Assembly: GCA_946479785.1 (NCBI GenBank)
Contig: CAMLHQ010000034.1
Coordinates: 1 to 34,487, forward strand
Direction of reading: 5' to 3'
Source: an uncultured Nitrospira sp.
GTDB lineage: Bacteria; Nitrospirota; Nitrospiria; Nitrospirales; Nitrospiraceae
DNA length: 34,487 bases
The position numbers and the translations under genes are program-made. Shown in pieces: positions 1-9,224 of this stretch (position 1 is the stretch's first letter; every line of letters starts with the position of its first letter). The notes under the pieces are model-generated. The model searched no databases and was not told the origin of the DNA. It saw nothing but the letters and a program-made list of their open reading frames with translations.

Positions 1-1322
1 CCACGAAACACCAGATCGCTGCCGATGATTTCAATGTCCTTGAACATCTGCTTCAGATTGCCGGCGATCGTAATTTCCTCGACCGGGTACGCGAGCTCGC
101 CATTCTCGATCCAGAACCCTACGGCGCCGCGCGAATAGTCTCCTGTCACCATATTGATGCCGAACCCGATCAGATCCGTCACGTAGAGCCCGTCTTTCAC
201 GGTTTTAATGATCTCCTCCGCTGACTTCGTTCCTGGGACGAGATAAAAATTCGTCGGCCCGACCGAGGGGCTTTCCCCCACGCTGCGCGACGCATTGCCG
301 GTCGAGGGCAAGCCCAGTTTTTTCCCTGAATAGGTATCGAGCAAATAACTCGTGAGGACGCCCTTTTCGACAATCGTGTTCTTTCTCGTCGGAAGCCCTT
401 CGCCGTCGAATGGTCGAGACCCGAGTCCGCCGACCATGCGACCATCGTCATACACGGTGAAACAACCCGGCGCCAGCTGTTTGCCCAACTGACCGGCAAG
501 GAATGAGGCTCCTTTATAGAGCGAGTACCCCGATGCCGCGCTGCAAAGGTTCCCGAGCAGACTGCCGGCCGTTTCCTGATCGAATACCACCGGCACCCGT
601 TTCGTGCCGACTTTTCTTGCTCCCAGACGCCTGACCGTTCGACGGGCCGCCTCAATGCCGATGGCCTCCGGGCTAGCCAGCTTGTTGAATTTTCGCTGGA
701 CTTCATACCAGGCATCACGCTGCATCGCACCGGAAGCCGGATCGACTGCGACCGGCGACACAGCCAATGAATAACTGGAACTGCGGTACTCGCCAACGAA
801 TCCATGACTGTTGCCGAGGACCACGCGGCCAGACGAGGAATCGAAATCCGCGCCTTCCGAATTCGTGATCCGCTCATCCGTCGCCATCGCTGCCGCTTCA
901 GCCCGACGAGCCAATTCTATTTGCTGGTCGGTTTCTAACTTCGTCTCATCATAAAGATCGAGATCCGGCTGCTCCGTCGCCATGTGATCCGCAGCCGGCA
1001 ACCCGGAGACCGGATCTTCGACGACAGCTTTGGCCAACGTGCAGGTCTCCGTCACAAGCCGGCTCAGCGACTCCGCAGAAAAATCCGATGTCGAAGTGGT
1101 CGCGGAGCGCTTCCCGACGAATATGCGCAATCCCAACCGTTTTTCCCGCGCCTTGGATAGCCGGTCGACGGCCCCCAGCCGAATCTGGACTGACAGATTC
1201 TCCCCGTCGGCAATGACCACGTCTGCTTCCGTGGCCCCGTTCCTTTTCGCCATCATCAGGACTTCGGAGGCAAGTTGGGTAAAGCCGGCGTTGACGACTT
1301 GTACTGACTGGTGTGAACTCAC
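1..1322 (-). CDS. tldE: TldE/PmbA, TldD partner (3' end outside window)
   Basis: Partner subunit of the TldD/TldE heterodimeric metalloprotease, which degrades unfolded peptides and in some bacteria matures modified peptides; in the known complex TldE carries no zinc site. About 440 residues lie in the window, so only a short C-terminal tail should be missing compared with the usual ~450. The frame reads through typical PmbA features: an early segment around AKRNGATEADVVIADGE, a central LGNLCSAASGYSLYKGASF, then FDGEGLPTRKNTIVEKGVL and STGNASRSVGESPSVGPTNF. No HExxxH motif is present, as expected. It follows tldD with only about 20 bases between the tldD stop and the chosen GTG, which has TTGGAG seven bases upstream; an in-frame GTG at 1340 is an alternative. 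Cotranscription with tldD is very likely. Confidence 0.9.
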   Translation of the reverse strand, partial: MSSHQSVQVVNAGFTQLASEVLMMAKRNGATEADVVIADGENLSVQIRLGAVDRLSKAREKRLGLRIFVGKRSATTSTSDFSAESLSRLVTETCTLAKAVVEDPVSGLPAADHMATEQPDLDLYDETKLETDQQIELARRAEAAAMATDERITNSEGADFDSSSGRVVLGNSHGFVGEYRSSSYSLAVSPVAVDPASGAMQRDAWYEVQRKFNKLASPEAIGIEAARRTVRRLGARKVGTKRVPVVFDQETAGSLLGNLCSAASGYSLYKGASFLAGQLGKQLAPGCFTVYDDGRMVGGLGSRPFDGEGLPTRKNTIVEKGVLTSYLLDTYSGKKLGLPSTGNASRSVGESPSVGPTNFYLVPGTKSAEEIIKTVKDGLYVTDLIGFGINMVTGDYSRGAVGFWIENGELAYPVEEITIAGNLKQMFKDIEIIGSDLVFR

Positions 1323-1341
1323 TGATAGCTCCAATCCCACC

Positions 1342-2775
1342 TCATCCGGCGTGCGTGCCGCCGACGGTGATTTCATCGATTCGGATCGTCGGCAAGCCGA
1401 CACCGACCGGAACCGACTGCCCTTCTTTTCCGCAGGTCCCGATCCCTTCATCGAGTTGTAAATCATGCCCGACCATTGACACCTTCGTCAGAATATCCGG
1501 CCCGCTGCCGATGAGGGTCGCGCCTTTGACCGGTTTCGTGATCTTGCCACCTTCGATCAAATAGGCCTCGCTGGCAGAGAAGACGAACTTCCCATTGGTA
1601 ATGTCGACCTGCCCTCCACCGAACGAGACGGCATACAAACCTTTTTCGACTGATTTGATGATTTCATCCGGCTCAGACTGGCCGGCGAGCATGAAGGTAT
1701 TGGTCATGCGCGGCAGCACGATGCTCTGGTAACTCTCACGCCGGCCATTGCCCGTCACTGGAATGCCCATCAGGCGCGCATTCAATTTGTCGGTGATGTA
1801 GCCGCGAAGAATCCCCTTTTCGATCAGCGTCGTCCGGCCGGTCGGCGTCCCTTCATCGTCCATATTGAGTGAGCCTCGGCGCCCCGGCAACGTTCCATCG
1901 TCCACAATGGTGCAGACATCCGACGCCACTCGCTTACCAAGAAGGGCAGAAAAGGCGGAGGTTTTTTTCCGATTGAAATCCGCCTCAAGCCCGTGACCGA
2001 TCGCCTCGTGCAACAGAATGCCTGGCCAGCCGCCGCCCAAGACGACGGGCATGACTCCAGCCGGCGCCTCCACGGCGGAGAGATTGAGGATCGCAATGCG
2101 GGCGGCCTCTCTCGCATAGTCCAAATACCGGTCTCGCTCACGATAGAACTCGAATCCGATGCGGCCGCCACCGCCGAATGACCCGATCTGGCGGTTGCCG
2201 TTTTCTTCGGCGATACACGTAACTTGTAAACGAGACAAGGGTTGCACATCGCCGATCAGCGTGCCGTCCGACGTGGCCACCATCACCACCTTGTATTCCG
2301 TATTAAATGAAGCCATGACATTCTTGATGCGCGGATCGTAGCGGCGAGCCTCCGCATCGATCTGGTTCAAGAGCGTCACGCGATCGGCCGTGGCCACTTC
2401 CAACTGTCCATGAGAGACCGGATAGAGATCCCGCGCCGGCCTGGAATGAACGGGAACAGGAACCGGTTGGGTGCCGCCCGGAGAATTGGCGATATACCGG
2501 GCCGTGTCGGCGGCGAGTTCGAGATCCTTTTTGGTCAGCTCATCGGAATAGGCAAACCCGGTTTTCTCCCCTGCCGTCGCGCGAACACCGACCCCTTGTG
2601 AAATGCTCTTGGTCGCCCGCTTGACGAGCGACTCCTCCATCGAGACGGATTCCGAAATGCAGGATTCGAAATAGAGATCCGCATAATCCACATCGCGGAC
2701 TTTGACCCGGCCCAATGCTCCGAGCAGGTCGCGCTCGGTGACACCGAATGAATCTAAAGGAATCAGCTGTCCCAT
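1342..2775 (-). CDS. tldD: TldD zinc metalloprotease subunit
   Basis: Catalytic subunit of the TldD/TldE peptidase, cytoplasmic. The 477-residue length matches the family (about 480). The zinc motif HEAIGH is at residues 256-261, followed by GLEADFNRK, and the fourth-ligand region GIGTCGKEGQ lies near the C terminus. SFGGGQVDITNGKF and the IPVTGNGRRESYQS region are also family-typical. The chosen ATG at 2775 gives MGQLIPLDSF and is preceded by GAGG about nine bases upstream. The frame stays open upstream to 3198, but that part is antisense to uppS and unlike TldD. It is divergent from uppS and runs into tldE. The key residues are intact, so function is well supported. Confidence 0.96.
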   Translation of the reverse strand: MGQLIPLDSFGVTERDLLGALGRVKVRDVDYADLYFESCISESVSMEESLVKRATKSISQGVGVRATAGEKTGFAYSDELTKKDLELAADTARYIANSPGGTQPVPVPVHSRPARDLYPVSHGQLEVATADRVTLLNQIDAEARRYDPRIKNVMASFNTEYKVVMVATSDGTLIGDVQPLSRLQVTCIAEENGNRQIGSFGGGGRIGFEFYRERDRYLDYAREAARIAILNLSAVEAPAGVMPVVLGGGWPGILLHEAIGHGLEADFNRKKTSAFSALLGKRVASDVCTIVDDGTLPGRRGSLNMDDEGTPTGRTTLIEKGILRGYITDKLNARLMGIPVTGNGRRESYQSIVLPRMTNTFMLAGQSEPDEIIKSVEKGLYAVSFGGGQVDITNGKFVFSASEAYLIEGGKITKPVKGATLIGSGPDILTKVSMVGHDLQLDEGIGTCGKEGQSVPVGVGLPTIRIDEITVGGTHAG

Positions 2776-2898
2776 CGAAAAAATCCTCACAAAATGGTGC
2801 GTCGTCGTAAGAGAACGAAGTATAGCCGATTCATTTTCGCAGGCGCAATGCGAGTGCTTCCAACTCTTCGCTTTTTCAAGGGATTTAGGAAATATCGT

Positions 2899-2927
2899 TT
2901 GACTTTCCACCAGACGGCCAGTAGACT
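2899..2927 (+). promoter_or_regulatory. possible sigma70 promoter for the uppS operon
   Basis: TTGACT at 2899-2904 and TAGACT at 2922-2927 are separated by 17 bases, about 55 bases ahead of the uppS start and in the divergent tldD/uppS gap. The -35 box matches the consensus at five of six positions and the -10 box at four of six. It is predicted by eye only. Confidence 0.4.
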
Positions 2928-2982
2928 TTCCTTCACCTGCCATACACACTTCATAGAAAGGATCTTTACCAGACCAGACCCC

Positions 2983-3768
2983 ATGGATACCAGACCACCT
3001 TCCAGTATCGACCATCTGTCGGACACCGAACTGACCGCGAAACTCGACGCCGACCTGCTTCCCAAACACGTTGCCATTATTATGGATGGCAACGGCCGCT
3101 GGGCCGAAGCTCGCAGTCTGCCTCGCATTGCCGGCCATCGCGAAGGCATTAAGTCCGTTCGAGAAATGATCTCGTTGTGTTTGGAACTTGGTATTCAAGC
3201 CCTGACGATTTATGCGTTTTCCCAGGAAAACTGGAAGAGACCGACGACGGAAGTCGACGGCTTGATGGGCCTGTTGGAATATTACCTCTCCACTGAACGC
3301 AATAAATTGATCGAGCAGGGAGTGCGGTTCAGAACGATCGGACGGACGGAGTCCCTCCCGACCTCGGCCCTACAATGGGTACGCGCCGCCGAACAGGAAA
3401 CCGCGCACCTCGATAAGCTTCAATTGACGGTTGCACTGAGCTATGGAGGACGTTCGGAGATCGTTGACGTCGTACGCGGGCTGGTTCGTGACGCCCAGGA
3501 CGGAAAACTCCAGCCCGAAGACATCGATGAAGCGCAGATCCAGCAATATCTCTACACTCACGATTTGCCTGATCCCGATCTCTTGATTCGCACGAGCGGC
3601 GAAACGCGTATCAGCAACTTTCTCCTCTGGCAATTGGCCTATACCGAATTGTATTTCACGCCGACCCTTTGGCCGGACTTTAGACGTCGGGAGCTGTTAC
3701 TGGCGCTGCTCGAATTCCAACGGCGGGAACGACGCTTCGGCCGTGTCTTCAGCAGCCTCTCTTCGTAG
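2983..3768 (+). CDS. uppS: undecaprenyl diphosphate synthase
   Basis: Cis-prenyltransferase that extends farnesyl diphosphate with isopentenyl diphosphate to C55 undecaprenyl diphosphate, the lipid carrier for peptidoglycan and O-antigen. It has 261 residues (E. coli has about 253). The catalytic signature HVAIIMDGNGRWAE is at residues 29-42 with Asp35, AFSQENWKRP follows, and the C-terminal substrate-binding RTSGETRISNFLLWQ is intact. The ATG at 2983 is the only conventional start close to the conserved domain; the frame is open further upstream to 2794 but that part is not UppS-like. The AAGGA at 2958 is rather far from this ATG, so translation initiation may be modest. First gene of a plus-strand run with cdsA 20 bases downstream. 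Confidence 0.96.
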   Translation: MDTRPPSSIDHLSDTELTAKLDADLLPKHVAIIMDGNGRWAEARSLPRIAGHREGIKSVREMISLCLELGIQALTIYAFSQENWKRPTTEVDGLMGLLEYYLSTERNKLIEQGVRFRTIGRTESLPTSALQWVRAAEQETAHLDKLQLTVALSYGGRSEIVDVVRGLVRDAQDGKLQPEDIDEAQIQQYLYTHDLPDPDLLIRTSGETRISNFLLWQLAYTELYFTPTLWPDFRRRELLLALLEFQRRERRFGRVFSSLSS

Positions 3769-3788
3769 TTCGCCCAGGAATCACCGAC

Positions 3789-4646
3789 ATGCTGGAGTGT
3801 GGAACGACGAATCCTGAACCGTCGCGGACCGTCCAGAAGGCAGCGGCTCGATTCGATCCGCGCCGCATCTACACTGTCCTCATCGTGGCCCCGCTCCTCT
3901 ACGCCGCGATTCGCTATCTTCCTCCAATCGCGTTTACCTGCATCGTGGCCCTGGCCGGTGGCCTCTCACTCTATGAATTGTACCGCCTGTGTGTCCCGCC
4001 CTCGCCACAGCCTTTGGCAATGGGAATCGGTCTCCTTGGCTGCGTCGCGCTGATCGTTGCACCGCATGATCCACACATGATGCAGCCAAGCCTCCTCGCC
4101 GCGCTGGTGGCCGTCCTTTCCATCCCACTGTTGGTTAAGATGCCGCTTCACGACAGCCTCAAGGAAGCGGCCATTACGATGAGCGGCCTCTTGTACATCG
4201 GCCTGACCTTGAGCTACCTCGTCACGATCCGGCTCCTTCCTCAAGGTGAATGGCTCCTGTTCTTTCTGCTCTTGGTCACCTGGGCCGGCGATACGGGTGC
4301 CTATTATGTGGGAACGCTCTGCGGGCAACATGCCATCGCTCCCCGGATCAGCCCGAAGAAAACGATCGAAGGCTTGGTGGGAGGACTTCTCAGTGCCTTG
4401 ATGATTGCGTATCTCGCCCGTTGGTGGTTTCTGTCGGATTTCTCCGGTGTCGATTGCATCGTGCTCGCCCTCCTCTTGACCCTCGCAGGCTTGTGGGGCG
4501 ACCTGGCAGAATCTGCCGTCAAGCGGAGCGTGGGCGTCAAAGATTCCGGCGGTCTCTTGCCGGGCCATGGAGGCATGCTTGACCGGCTCGATAGTCTCTT
4601 GTTCACCGGCCCCGCCTTCTACTACTATGTGACGTTGATTCGGTAG
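3789..4646 (+). CDS. cdsA: phosphatidate cytidylyltransferase
   Basis: Inner-membrane enzyme that makes CDP-diacylglycerol from phosphatidic acid and CTP, the branch point for phospholipid synthesis. It has 285 residues with several hydrophobic spans (for example residues 28-60 and 85-110). The C-terminal CDP-alcohol signature is complete: KRSVGVKDSGGLLPGHGG followed by MLDRLDSLLF. An AGGA sits nine bases before the ATG. It lies between uppS and dxr in the widely conserved order uppS-cdsA-dxr-rseP, which supports the call. Confidence 0.95.
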   Translation: MLECGTTNPEPSRTVQKAAARFDPRRIYTVLIVAPLLYAAIRYLPPIAFTCIVALAGGLSLYELYRLCVPPSPQPLAMGIGLLGCVALIVAPHDPHMMQPSLLAALVAVLSIPLLVKMPLHDSLKEAAITMSGLLYIGLTLSYLVTIRLLPQGEWLLFFLLLVTWAGDTGAYYVGTLCGQHAIAPRISPKKTIEGLVGGLLSALMIAYLARWWFLSDFSGVDCIVLALLLTLAGLWGDLAESAVKRSVGVKDSGGLLPGHGGMLDRLDSLLFTGPAFYYYVTLIR

Positions 4647-4675
4647 TTGGATCACATCCATTAGAGGGAACAGGT

Positions 4676-5836
4676 ATGAAATCGATCGTTATCCTCGGAT
4701 CGACCGGATCCATCGGAACCAGCACGCTGGACATTGTCGAGCGGTTTCCAGAGGAATTTCGTGTGGTGGGACTGACGGCCGGCAACAACGACGCAATATT
4801 GGAGGCGCAGGTCCGCCGCTTCAAACCCCGCGCGGTGGCCATGTCAAATGAATCGGCCGCCGCCAGGCTCAGGCAGCGCTGCTCGGGCCTTTCTGTCGAA
4901 ATCTTGTCCGGCCAGGAAGGCTTGAACCAGGTCGCCTCGCTCCCGGAGGCCGAGTTGGTCATGTCCGCCATCGTCGGCGGAGCCGGCCTGGTTCCTACAT
5001 TGGCGGCGATCCGCAGCAAGAAACACATCGCGTTGGCCAACAAGGAACCGATGGTCATGGCCGGGAAGCTGATGCAGGAAGAAGCCAAAAGTCACGGCGT
5101 GAGAATCTTTCCCGTGGACAGCGAACACAGTGCAATCTTCCAATCTCTAGAGGGCCACCGCATCAAGGATGTTCGCCGCCTGATTTTGACGGCCTCCGGA
5201 GGCGCGCTCTGGGATATACCGAAGGAGCAGCTCCAGGACGTGACGCCCGAACGGGCACTGCAGCACCCCAATTGGAAAATGGGAGCCAAAATTACCATCG
5301 ACTCCGCCACGCTGATGAACAAGGGGCTCGAAGTGGTCGAAGCCCGCTGGCTCTTTGATATTTCCGAGTCGCGCATCGACGTCTTGATCCATCGGGAGAG
5401 CATCATTCACTCTCTGGTAGAATACGAGGACCGTTCGATGATTTCACAACTGGGGCTGCCGGATATGCGGACACCAATCTCGTATGCGATGCGCTATCCA
5501 GACCGTCTTCCACTCGATTTGCCGTCGCTGGACCTGACCGAAGTCGGGAAATTGACGTTCTGCAAACCGGACCACGATCGGTTCCCCTGCCTGGGCCTGG
5601 GATATGAATCGCTTCGTATCGGCGGCACAATGCCGGCGGCCATGAACGCCGCCAATGAAATCGCCGTTGAAGCCTTTCTCCAGGGCGGCATACGTTTCAC
5701 CGATATTTCTGATATTATTCAAAGCACCATGCAGGCACACTCTCCACGGGACGTTACATCGGTTGACGTCGCCCTGGAAGCGGATCGCTGGGCCAGAGAG
5801 AAAGCCGATTCGTTGGTGCATGCACTGGCACGCTGA
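4676..5836 (+). CDS. dxr: 1-deoxy-D-xylulose 5-phosphate reductoisomerase
   Basis: Second enzyme of the MEP isoprenoid pathway, converting DXP to MEP with NADPH and a divalent metal. The 386-residue length is normal. The N-terminal NADPH-binding segment is GSTGSIGTSTLDIVERFP (residues 7-24). Substrate and metal residues appear in LANKEPMVMAG, FPVDSEHSAIFQ, LTASGGALWD and TLMNKGLEVVEARWLF. The ATG has AGAGGGAACAGGT directly upstream. Its product pathway supplies the isoprenyl units used by uppS three genes earlier, so the operon couples precursor and carrier-lipid synthesis. Confidence 0.97.
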   Translation: MKSIVILGSTGSIGTSTLDIVERFPEEFRVVGLTAGNNDAILEAQVRRFKPRAVAMSNESAAARLRQRCSGLSVEILSGQEGLNQVASLPEAELVMSAIVGGAGLVPTLAAIRSKKHIALANKEPMVMAGKLMQEEAKSHGVRIFPVDSEHSAIFQSLEGHRIKDVRRLILTASGGALWDIPKEQLQDVTPERALQHPNWKMGAKITIDSATLMNKGLEVVEARWLFDISESRIDVLIHRESIIHSLVEYEDRSMISQLGLPDMRTPISYAMRYPDRLPLDLPSLDLTEVGKLTFCKPDHDRFPCLGLGYESLRIGGTMPAAMNAANEIAVEAFLQGGIRFTDISDIIQSTMQAHSPRDVTSVDVALEADRWAREKADSLVHALAR

Positions 5837-5875
5837 CCTGTTTCCCTTTTATAAACATTATCATTGAGCATTGAA

Positions 5876-7279
5876 ATGAACATGACGTTATCCGCACTCA
5901 CCTGGTCCCCCGATAGCCTCTGGCTTCTCATGCAGAAGGCTTGGTGGTTCCTCGTTGTCCTGGGCATTCTGGTCGCTTTCCATGAACTCGGCCATTTTTT
6001 GGCTGCACGATGGGTCGGCGTCAGGGTCCTCAAGTTTTCGTTGGGATTCGGACCGAAGCTCCTCGGCCGCCAAGTAGGAGAGACGGAATACCTCTTGTCT
6101 GCGATTCCGTTGGGCGGCTACGTGAAGCTGTTTGGCGAAGATGAGGCGGAAGCCATCACACCGGAGGATCGCCGGCGTTCCTTTGTCCATCAAGGCCTAT
6201 GGGGCAAGGTGCTGATCGTCGCCGCAGGCCCCGGGTTCAATTTCATTCTGGCCTATTTGATTTTTGCCGCCTGGCTTTCGACCGGCTATACGCTTCCTGT
6301 TCCGTCATTCAAAGACATCGCTCCGGTTATTGAAGCGGTCGCTGCCGACTCCCCTGCCGCCAAGGCCGGCCTGATGGTCGGCGACCAAATCAAGAAGATC
6401 GATGGGCGTGATATCGCCACACGCGTCGAATTGCTCGATGCCGCCGCCAAGGGCAAGGGCACGCCATTGACCCTCGAGGTATTGCGAGACGGACGCATCC
6501 AAACCGTCACCGTCACACCCGTTACAGCGCCGGGACAATTCGCACAGAACGAAGAGCCTGGCTATTATTTGGGCATCGAAGAGATTCCTCCGGTCGTGAA
6601 TGAAGTCGTACCGGGGAAACCGGCGGCTGCCGCCGGGTTCAAGGAGGGCGACCGGGTCCTGTCCATCGAAGGCAACCCCATCCACACTTGGACGCAGATG
6701 ACCGGGCTGGTGAAAGAAAGCCCTGGCAAACCGCTCCACGTGGATGTCTTACGCGAGGGCCAACGGCTCTCATTGACGGTCACACCGAATGCGGAAACTG
6801 CCACGGTCAATGGACAATCGGTCCAAATCGGTAAGATCGGCATCGCGGGACCGGACCGCTCGCTGATGCGATCCGCCAATCCATTAACGGCGCTCTACAA
6901 TGGCTTGGAAGCGACCTGGAAATGGACGGAACTGACGGTCGTCGGGCTCTACAAAATGATCGTGGGCGACATTTCGAGCAAGAACATCGGCGGGCCGTTG
7001 ACGATCGCCAAGATCTCCGGCGAGGCGGCGGCGCAGGGCCCGGCCAATGTGATTTTCCTGATCGCACTGCTCAGCATCAATCTCGGCGTGTTGAACCTCC
7101 TGCCCATTCCCATCCTTGACGGAGGCCACTTGCTTTTCTTCCTCATCGAAGGCATTCTGCGCAAGCCGTTGGGCGAGCGGCATCGGGAATTGGCGCAGCA
7201 AGTCGGATTGGTCCTGCTCGTGGGCGTCATGATCTTCGCCTTTTGGAACGACCTCGAACGGATCTTCTTCTCCCACTGA
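5876..7279 (+). CDS. rseP: RseP-type site-2 zinc metalloprotease
   Basis: Membrane-embedded protease that cleaves transmembrane anchors in regulated intramembrane proteolysis, typically releasing an extracytoplasmic-stress sigma factor. It has 467 residues. The zinc motif HELGH is at residues 36-40 in the first membrane span. Two periplasmic PDZ domains follow: one from the VIEAVAADSPAAKAGL region and one from VVNEVVPGKPAAAAGF. The second active-site motif is NLLPIPILDGGHLLFF near residue 405, and a final span ends the protein. I chose the ATG at 5876 with TTGAG seven bases upstream; TTG 5864 and ATG 5882 are alternatives. No anti-sigma substrate gene is visible in the window. Confidence 0.95.
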   Translation: MNMTLSALTWSPDSLWLLMQKAWWFLVVLGILVAFHELGHFLAARWVGVRVLKFSLGFGPKLLGRQVGETEYLLSAIPLGGYVKLFGEDEAEAITPEDRRRSFVHQGLWGKVLIVAAGPGFNFILAYLIFAAWLSTGYTLPVPSFKDIAPVIEAVAADSPAAKAGLMVGDQIKKIDGRDIATRVELLDAAAKGKGTPLTLEVLRDGRIQTVTVTPVTAPGQFAQNEEPGYYLGIEEIPPVVNEVVPGKPAAAAGFKEGDRVLSIEGNPIHTWTQMTGLVKESPGKPLHVDVLREGQRLSLTVTPNAETATVNGQSVQIGKIGIAGPDRSLMRSANPLTALYNGLEATWKWTELTVVGLYKMIVGDISSKNIGGPLTIAKISGEAAAQGPANVIFLIALLSINLGVLNLLPIPILDGGHLLFFLIEGILRKPLGERHRELAQQVGLVLLVGVMIFAFWNDLERIFFSH

Positions 7280-7285
7280 CATTCC

Positions 7286-9001
7286 ATGCGGACCTCTCAA
7301 CTTCTTCTCCCCACCCTGCGGGAAGACCCAGGGGAAGCCGAAATCATCAGCCACCGGTTGATGCTCCGGTCCGGCCTCATCCGAAAGGTCGCGGCAGGCA
7401 TCTATACCTATCTGCCGTTGGGCCTGCGCATCATTCGAAAGGTGGAAAACATTATTCGTGAAGAGATGAACCGCGCAGGAGCGCAAGAATTGCTCATGCC
7501 GGTGGCCTCCCCCGCCGAATTATGGAAAGAGACCGGACGCTGGAATTTTTACGGAAAGGAGTTGCTCCGGTTCAAGGACCGGCACGAACGCGACTTCTGT
7601 CTCGGCCCGACCCATGAGGAAGTGATCACCGACTTGTTCCGTCGCGAAGTCCGCTCCTATCGGCAGATGCCGCTAAATTTTTATCAGATCCAAACCAAGT
7701 TTCGAGACGAAATCCGACCCCGATTCGGACTCATGCGCGGGCGCGAATTTATCATGAAGGACGCATACAGTTTCGATAAGGACGAAGCCGGAGCCAGGGT
7801 CAATTACCAAAAGATGTACGACGCCTACCACCGCATCTTTTCCCGTTGCGGCCTCAATTTCCGGGCCGTCGAAGCGGATACAGGTCTGATCGGCGGCACC
7901 TCCTCGCACGAATTCATGGTCTTGGCGGAAACGGGTGAAGAAACGGTCGTCTACAGCGACGGCGGAACCTACGCTGCCAACGTGGAACGCGCCGAAGTCC
8001 TTCCGCCGACCGACGCCAGGACTGAAGACCTTCGTCCCCTGCGCGCCGTCAGCACTCCCAATTGCCGGACGGTCGAAGAAGTCACCGGCTTCTTGAAGAT
8101 CGATGCATCCAAACTGGTCAAAACCCTCCTCTATTCGTCAGGCAAAGAGACGGTCGCGGTGCTCATCAGGGGCGACCACGATGCGAACGAGATCAAGATC
8201 AAGCGCCTGCTTGGCGTGACTGAATTGGAATTGGCGGGTCCTGCGACGGTGGAAAAGATCACCGGGGCGCCGGTGGGATTTGCCGGCCCCGTCGGTCTGA
8301 AAGACATTCGGATTCTCGCTGATCATGCCATCAAAGCCGCGAAGAACGTCGTCGTCGGAGGCAATCAAGCCGATACGCACCTTATCGACGCCAACTGTGA
8401 GCGCGATTTTCAGGTAGAACAATTCGCTGACTTGAGAAACGCCAGGGCCGGCGACCCTTCACCTCGAAAAGACGGTCTGCTCAAAGCCACGAAAGGCATC
8501 GAGGTCGGACATGTCTTTATGCTCGGGACGAAATACAGCCAGACCATGAATGCCTCATTTCTCGATCCCAACGGTAAGGAATGTTTAGCCGTGATGGGAT
8601 GCTATGGCATCGGCGTCGGCCGCACGGCAGCCGCAGCCGTTGAACAGAATCATGACGACAAGGGCATTATCTGGCCCTTTCCGATCGCCCCGTTTCATGT
8701 GCACCTCATCCCCTTGGGACAATCCGCCGCCGTTGCCGACGCAACCACCGGTCTCTATGCTGCCCTCCAGCAGGCCGGGCTTGAGGTGCTCTGGGATGAT
8801 CGAGACGAGCGAGCAGGCGTGAAGTTCAATGATGCCGACTTGATCGGTGCGCCGTTTCAGGTGATCGTTGGCGATAAAGGTCTGGCTGAGGGATTGCTCG
8901 AAGTAAAAACACGAAAAACGGGCGAAAAGATCAAGATCGCTCCGGCAGAGATTCCTGCGAAGGTCCTCCAGCTCGCGTCATCGGCACTGTCCTTACCCTA
9001 A
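7286..9001 (+). CDS. proS: prolyl-tRNA synthetase, bacterial type with editing domain
   Basis: Charges tRNA-Pro; cytoplasmic. It has 571 residues, the length of the bacterial type carrying a YbaK-like editing insertion, which here spans roughly residues 230-390. Class II motif 2 is visible in FRDEIRPRFGLMRGREFIMK and motif 3 in CYGIGVGRTAAAAVEQN; the C-terminal anticodon-binding domain covers about the last 100 residues. The start is six bases after the rseP stop, so it is probably translated from the same mRNA. No terminator is obvious between the genes of this run. Confidence 0.97.
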   Translation: MRTSQLLLPTLREDPGEAEIISHRLMLRSGLIRKVAAGIYTYLPLGLRIIRKVENIIREEMNRAGAQELLMPVASPAELWKETGRWNFYGKELLRFKDRHERDFCLGPTHEEVITDLFRREVRSYRQMPLNFYQIQTKFRDEIRPRFGLMRGREFIMKDAYSFDKDEAGARVNYQKMYDAYHRIFSRCGLNFRAVEADTGLIGGTSSHEFMVLAETGEETVVYSDGGTYAANVERAEVLPPTDARTEDLRPLRAVSTPNCRTVEEVTGFLKIDASKLVKTLLYSSGKETVAVLIRGDHDANEIKIKRLLGVTELELAGPATVEKITGAPVGFAGPVGLKDIRILADHAIKAAKNVVVGGNQADTHLIDANCERDFQVEQFADLRNARAGDPSPRKDGLLKATKGIEVGHVFMLGTKYSQTMNASFLDPNGKECLAVMGCYGIGVGRTAAAAVEQNHDDKGIIWPFPIAPFHVHLIPLGQSAAVADATTGLYAALQQAGLEVLWDDRDERAGVKFNDADLIGAPFQVIVGDKGLAEGLLEVKTRKTGEKIKIAPAEIPAKVLQLASSALSLP

Positions 9002-9070
9002 CCGACCGCAGCAACTCCCGTTCGCTCCCAATCATCGTGATGCCCGCGTTCTCGCGTCGCTCAACCCGTT

Positions 9071-9121
9071 TAGCCCAATCGGGAAAGTGCCTTTTCCTTG
9101 CCTTCCGACCCTGTTGGGCTA
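9071..9121. repeat. spaced inverted repeat upstream of the PilB-like gene
   Basis: TAGCCCAA at 9071-9078 is repeated inverted as TTGGGCTA at 9114-9121. Between the arms are shorter nested complements, TCGG/CCGA (9079-9082 with 9106-9109) and GGAAA/TTTCC (9082-9086 with 9093-9097). It could be an RNA fold, a terminator for the proS run without a U tract, or a two-site operator. Confidence 0.4.
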
Positions 9122-9125
9122 GACT
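9098..9125 (+). promoter_or_regulatory. possible promoter for the GAF-PilB gene
   Basis: TTGCCT at 9098-9103 and TAGACT at 9120-9125 are separated by 16 bases, about 100 bases before the ATG. The right arm of the inverted repeat ends inside the -10 box, so a protein bound there could block transcription. By eye only. Confidence 0.3.
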
Positions 9126-9224
9126 GAGTCTCGACCCTGGTGAAGCAGGGATGTGCACCGACGCGATCGGCCGTCAGCATGATCGCCAGCATTAATCAGT
9201 CCGGTGTCCTCTAGGAGCTCAGGA

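Noticed and set aside
197..877. 226-codon minus-strand frame
   Set aside because: It is a shadow in another frame of tldE, whose true frame gives recognisable protein.
1..2775. Possible RiPP maturation locus because TldD/TldE process some modified peptides
   Set aside because: No precursor peptide or modification enzyme gene lies nearby; the pair looks housekeeping here.
2776..3198. Upstream extension of the tldD frame (to give 618 residues)
   Set aside because: It is antisense to uppS and its leader and does not resemble TldD; the ATG at 2775 gives the normal family length.
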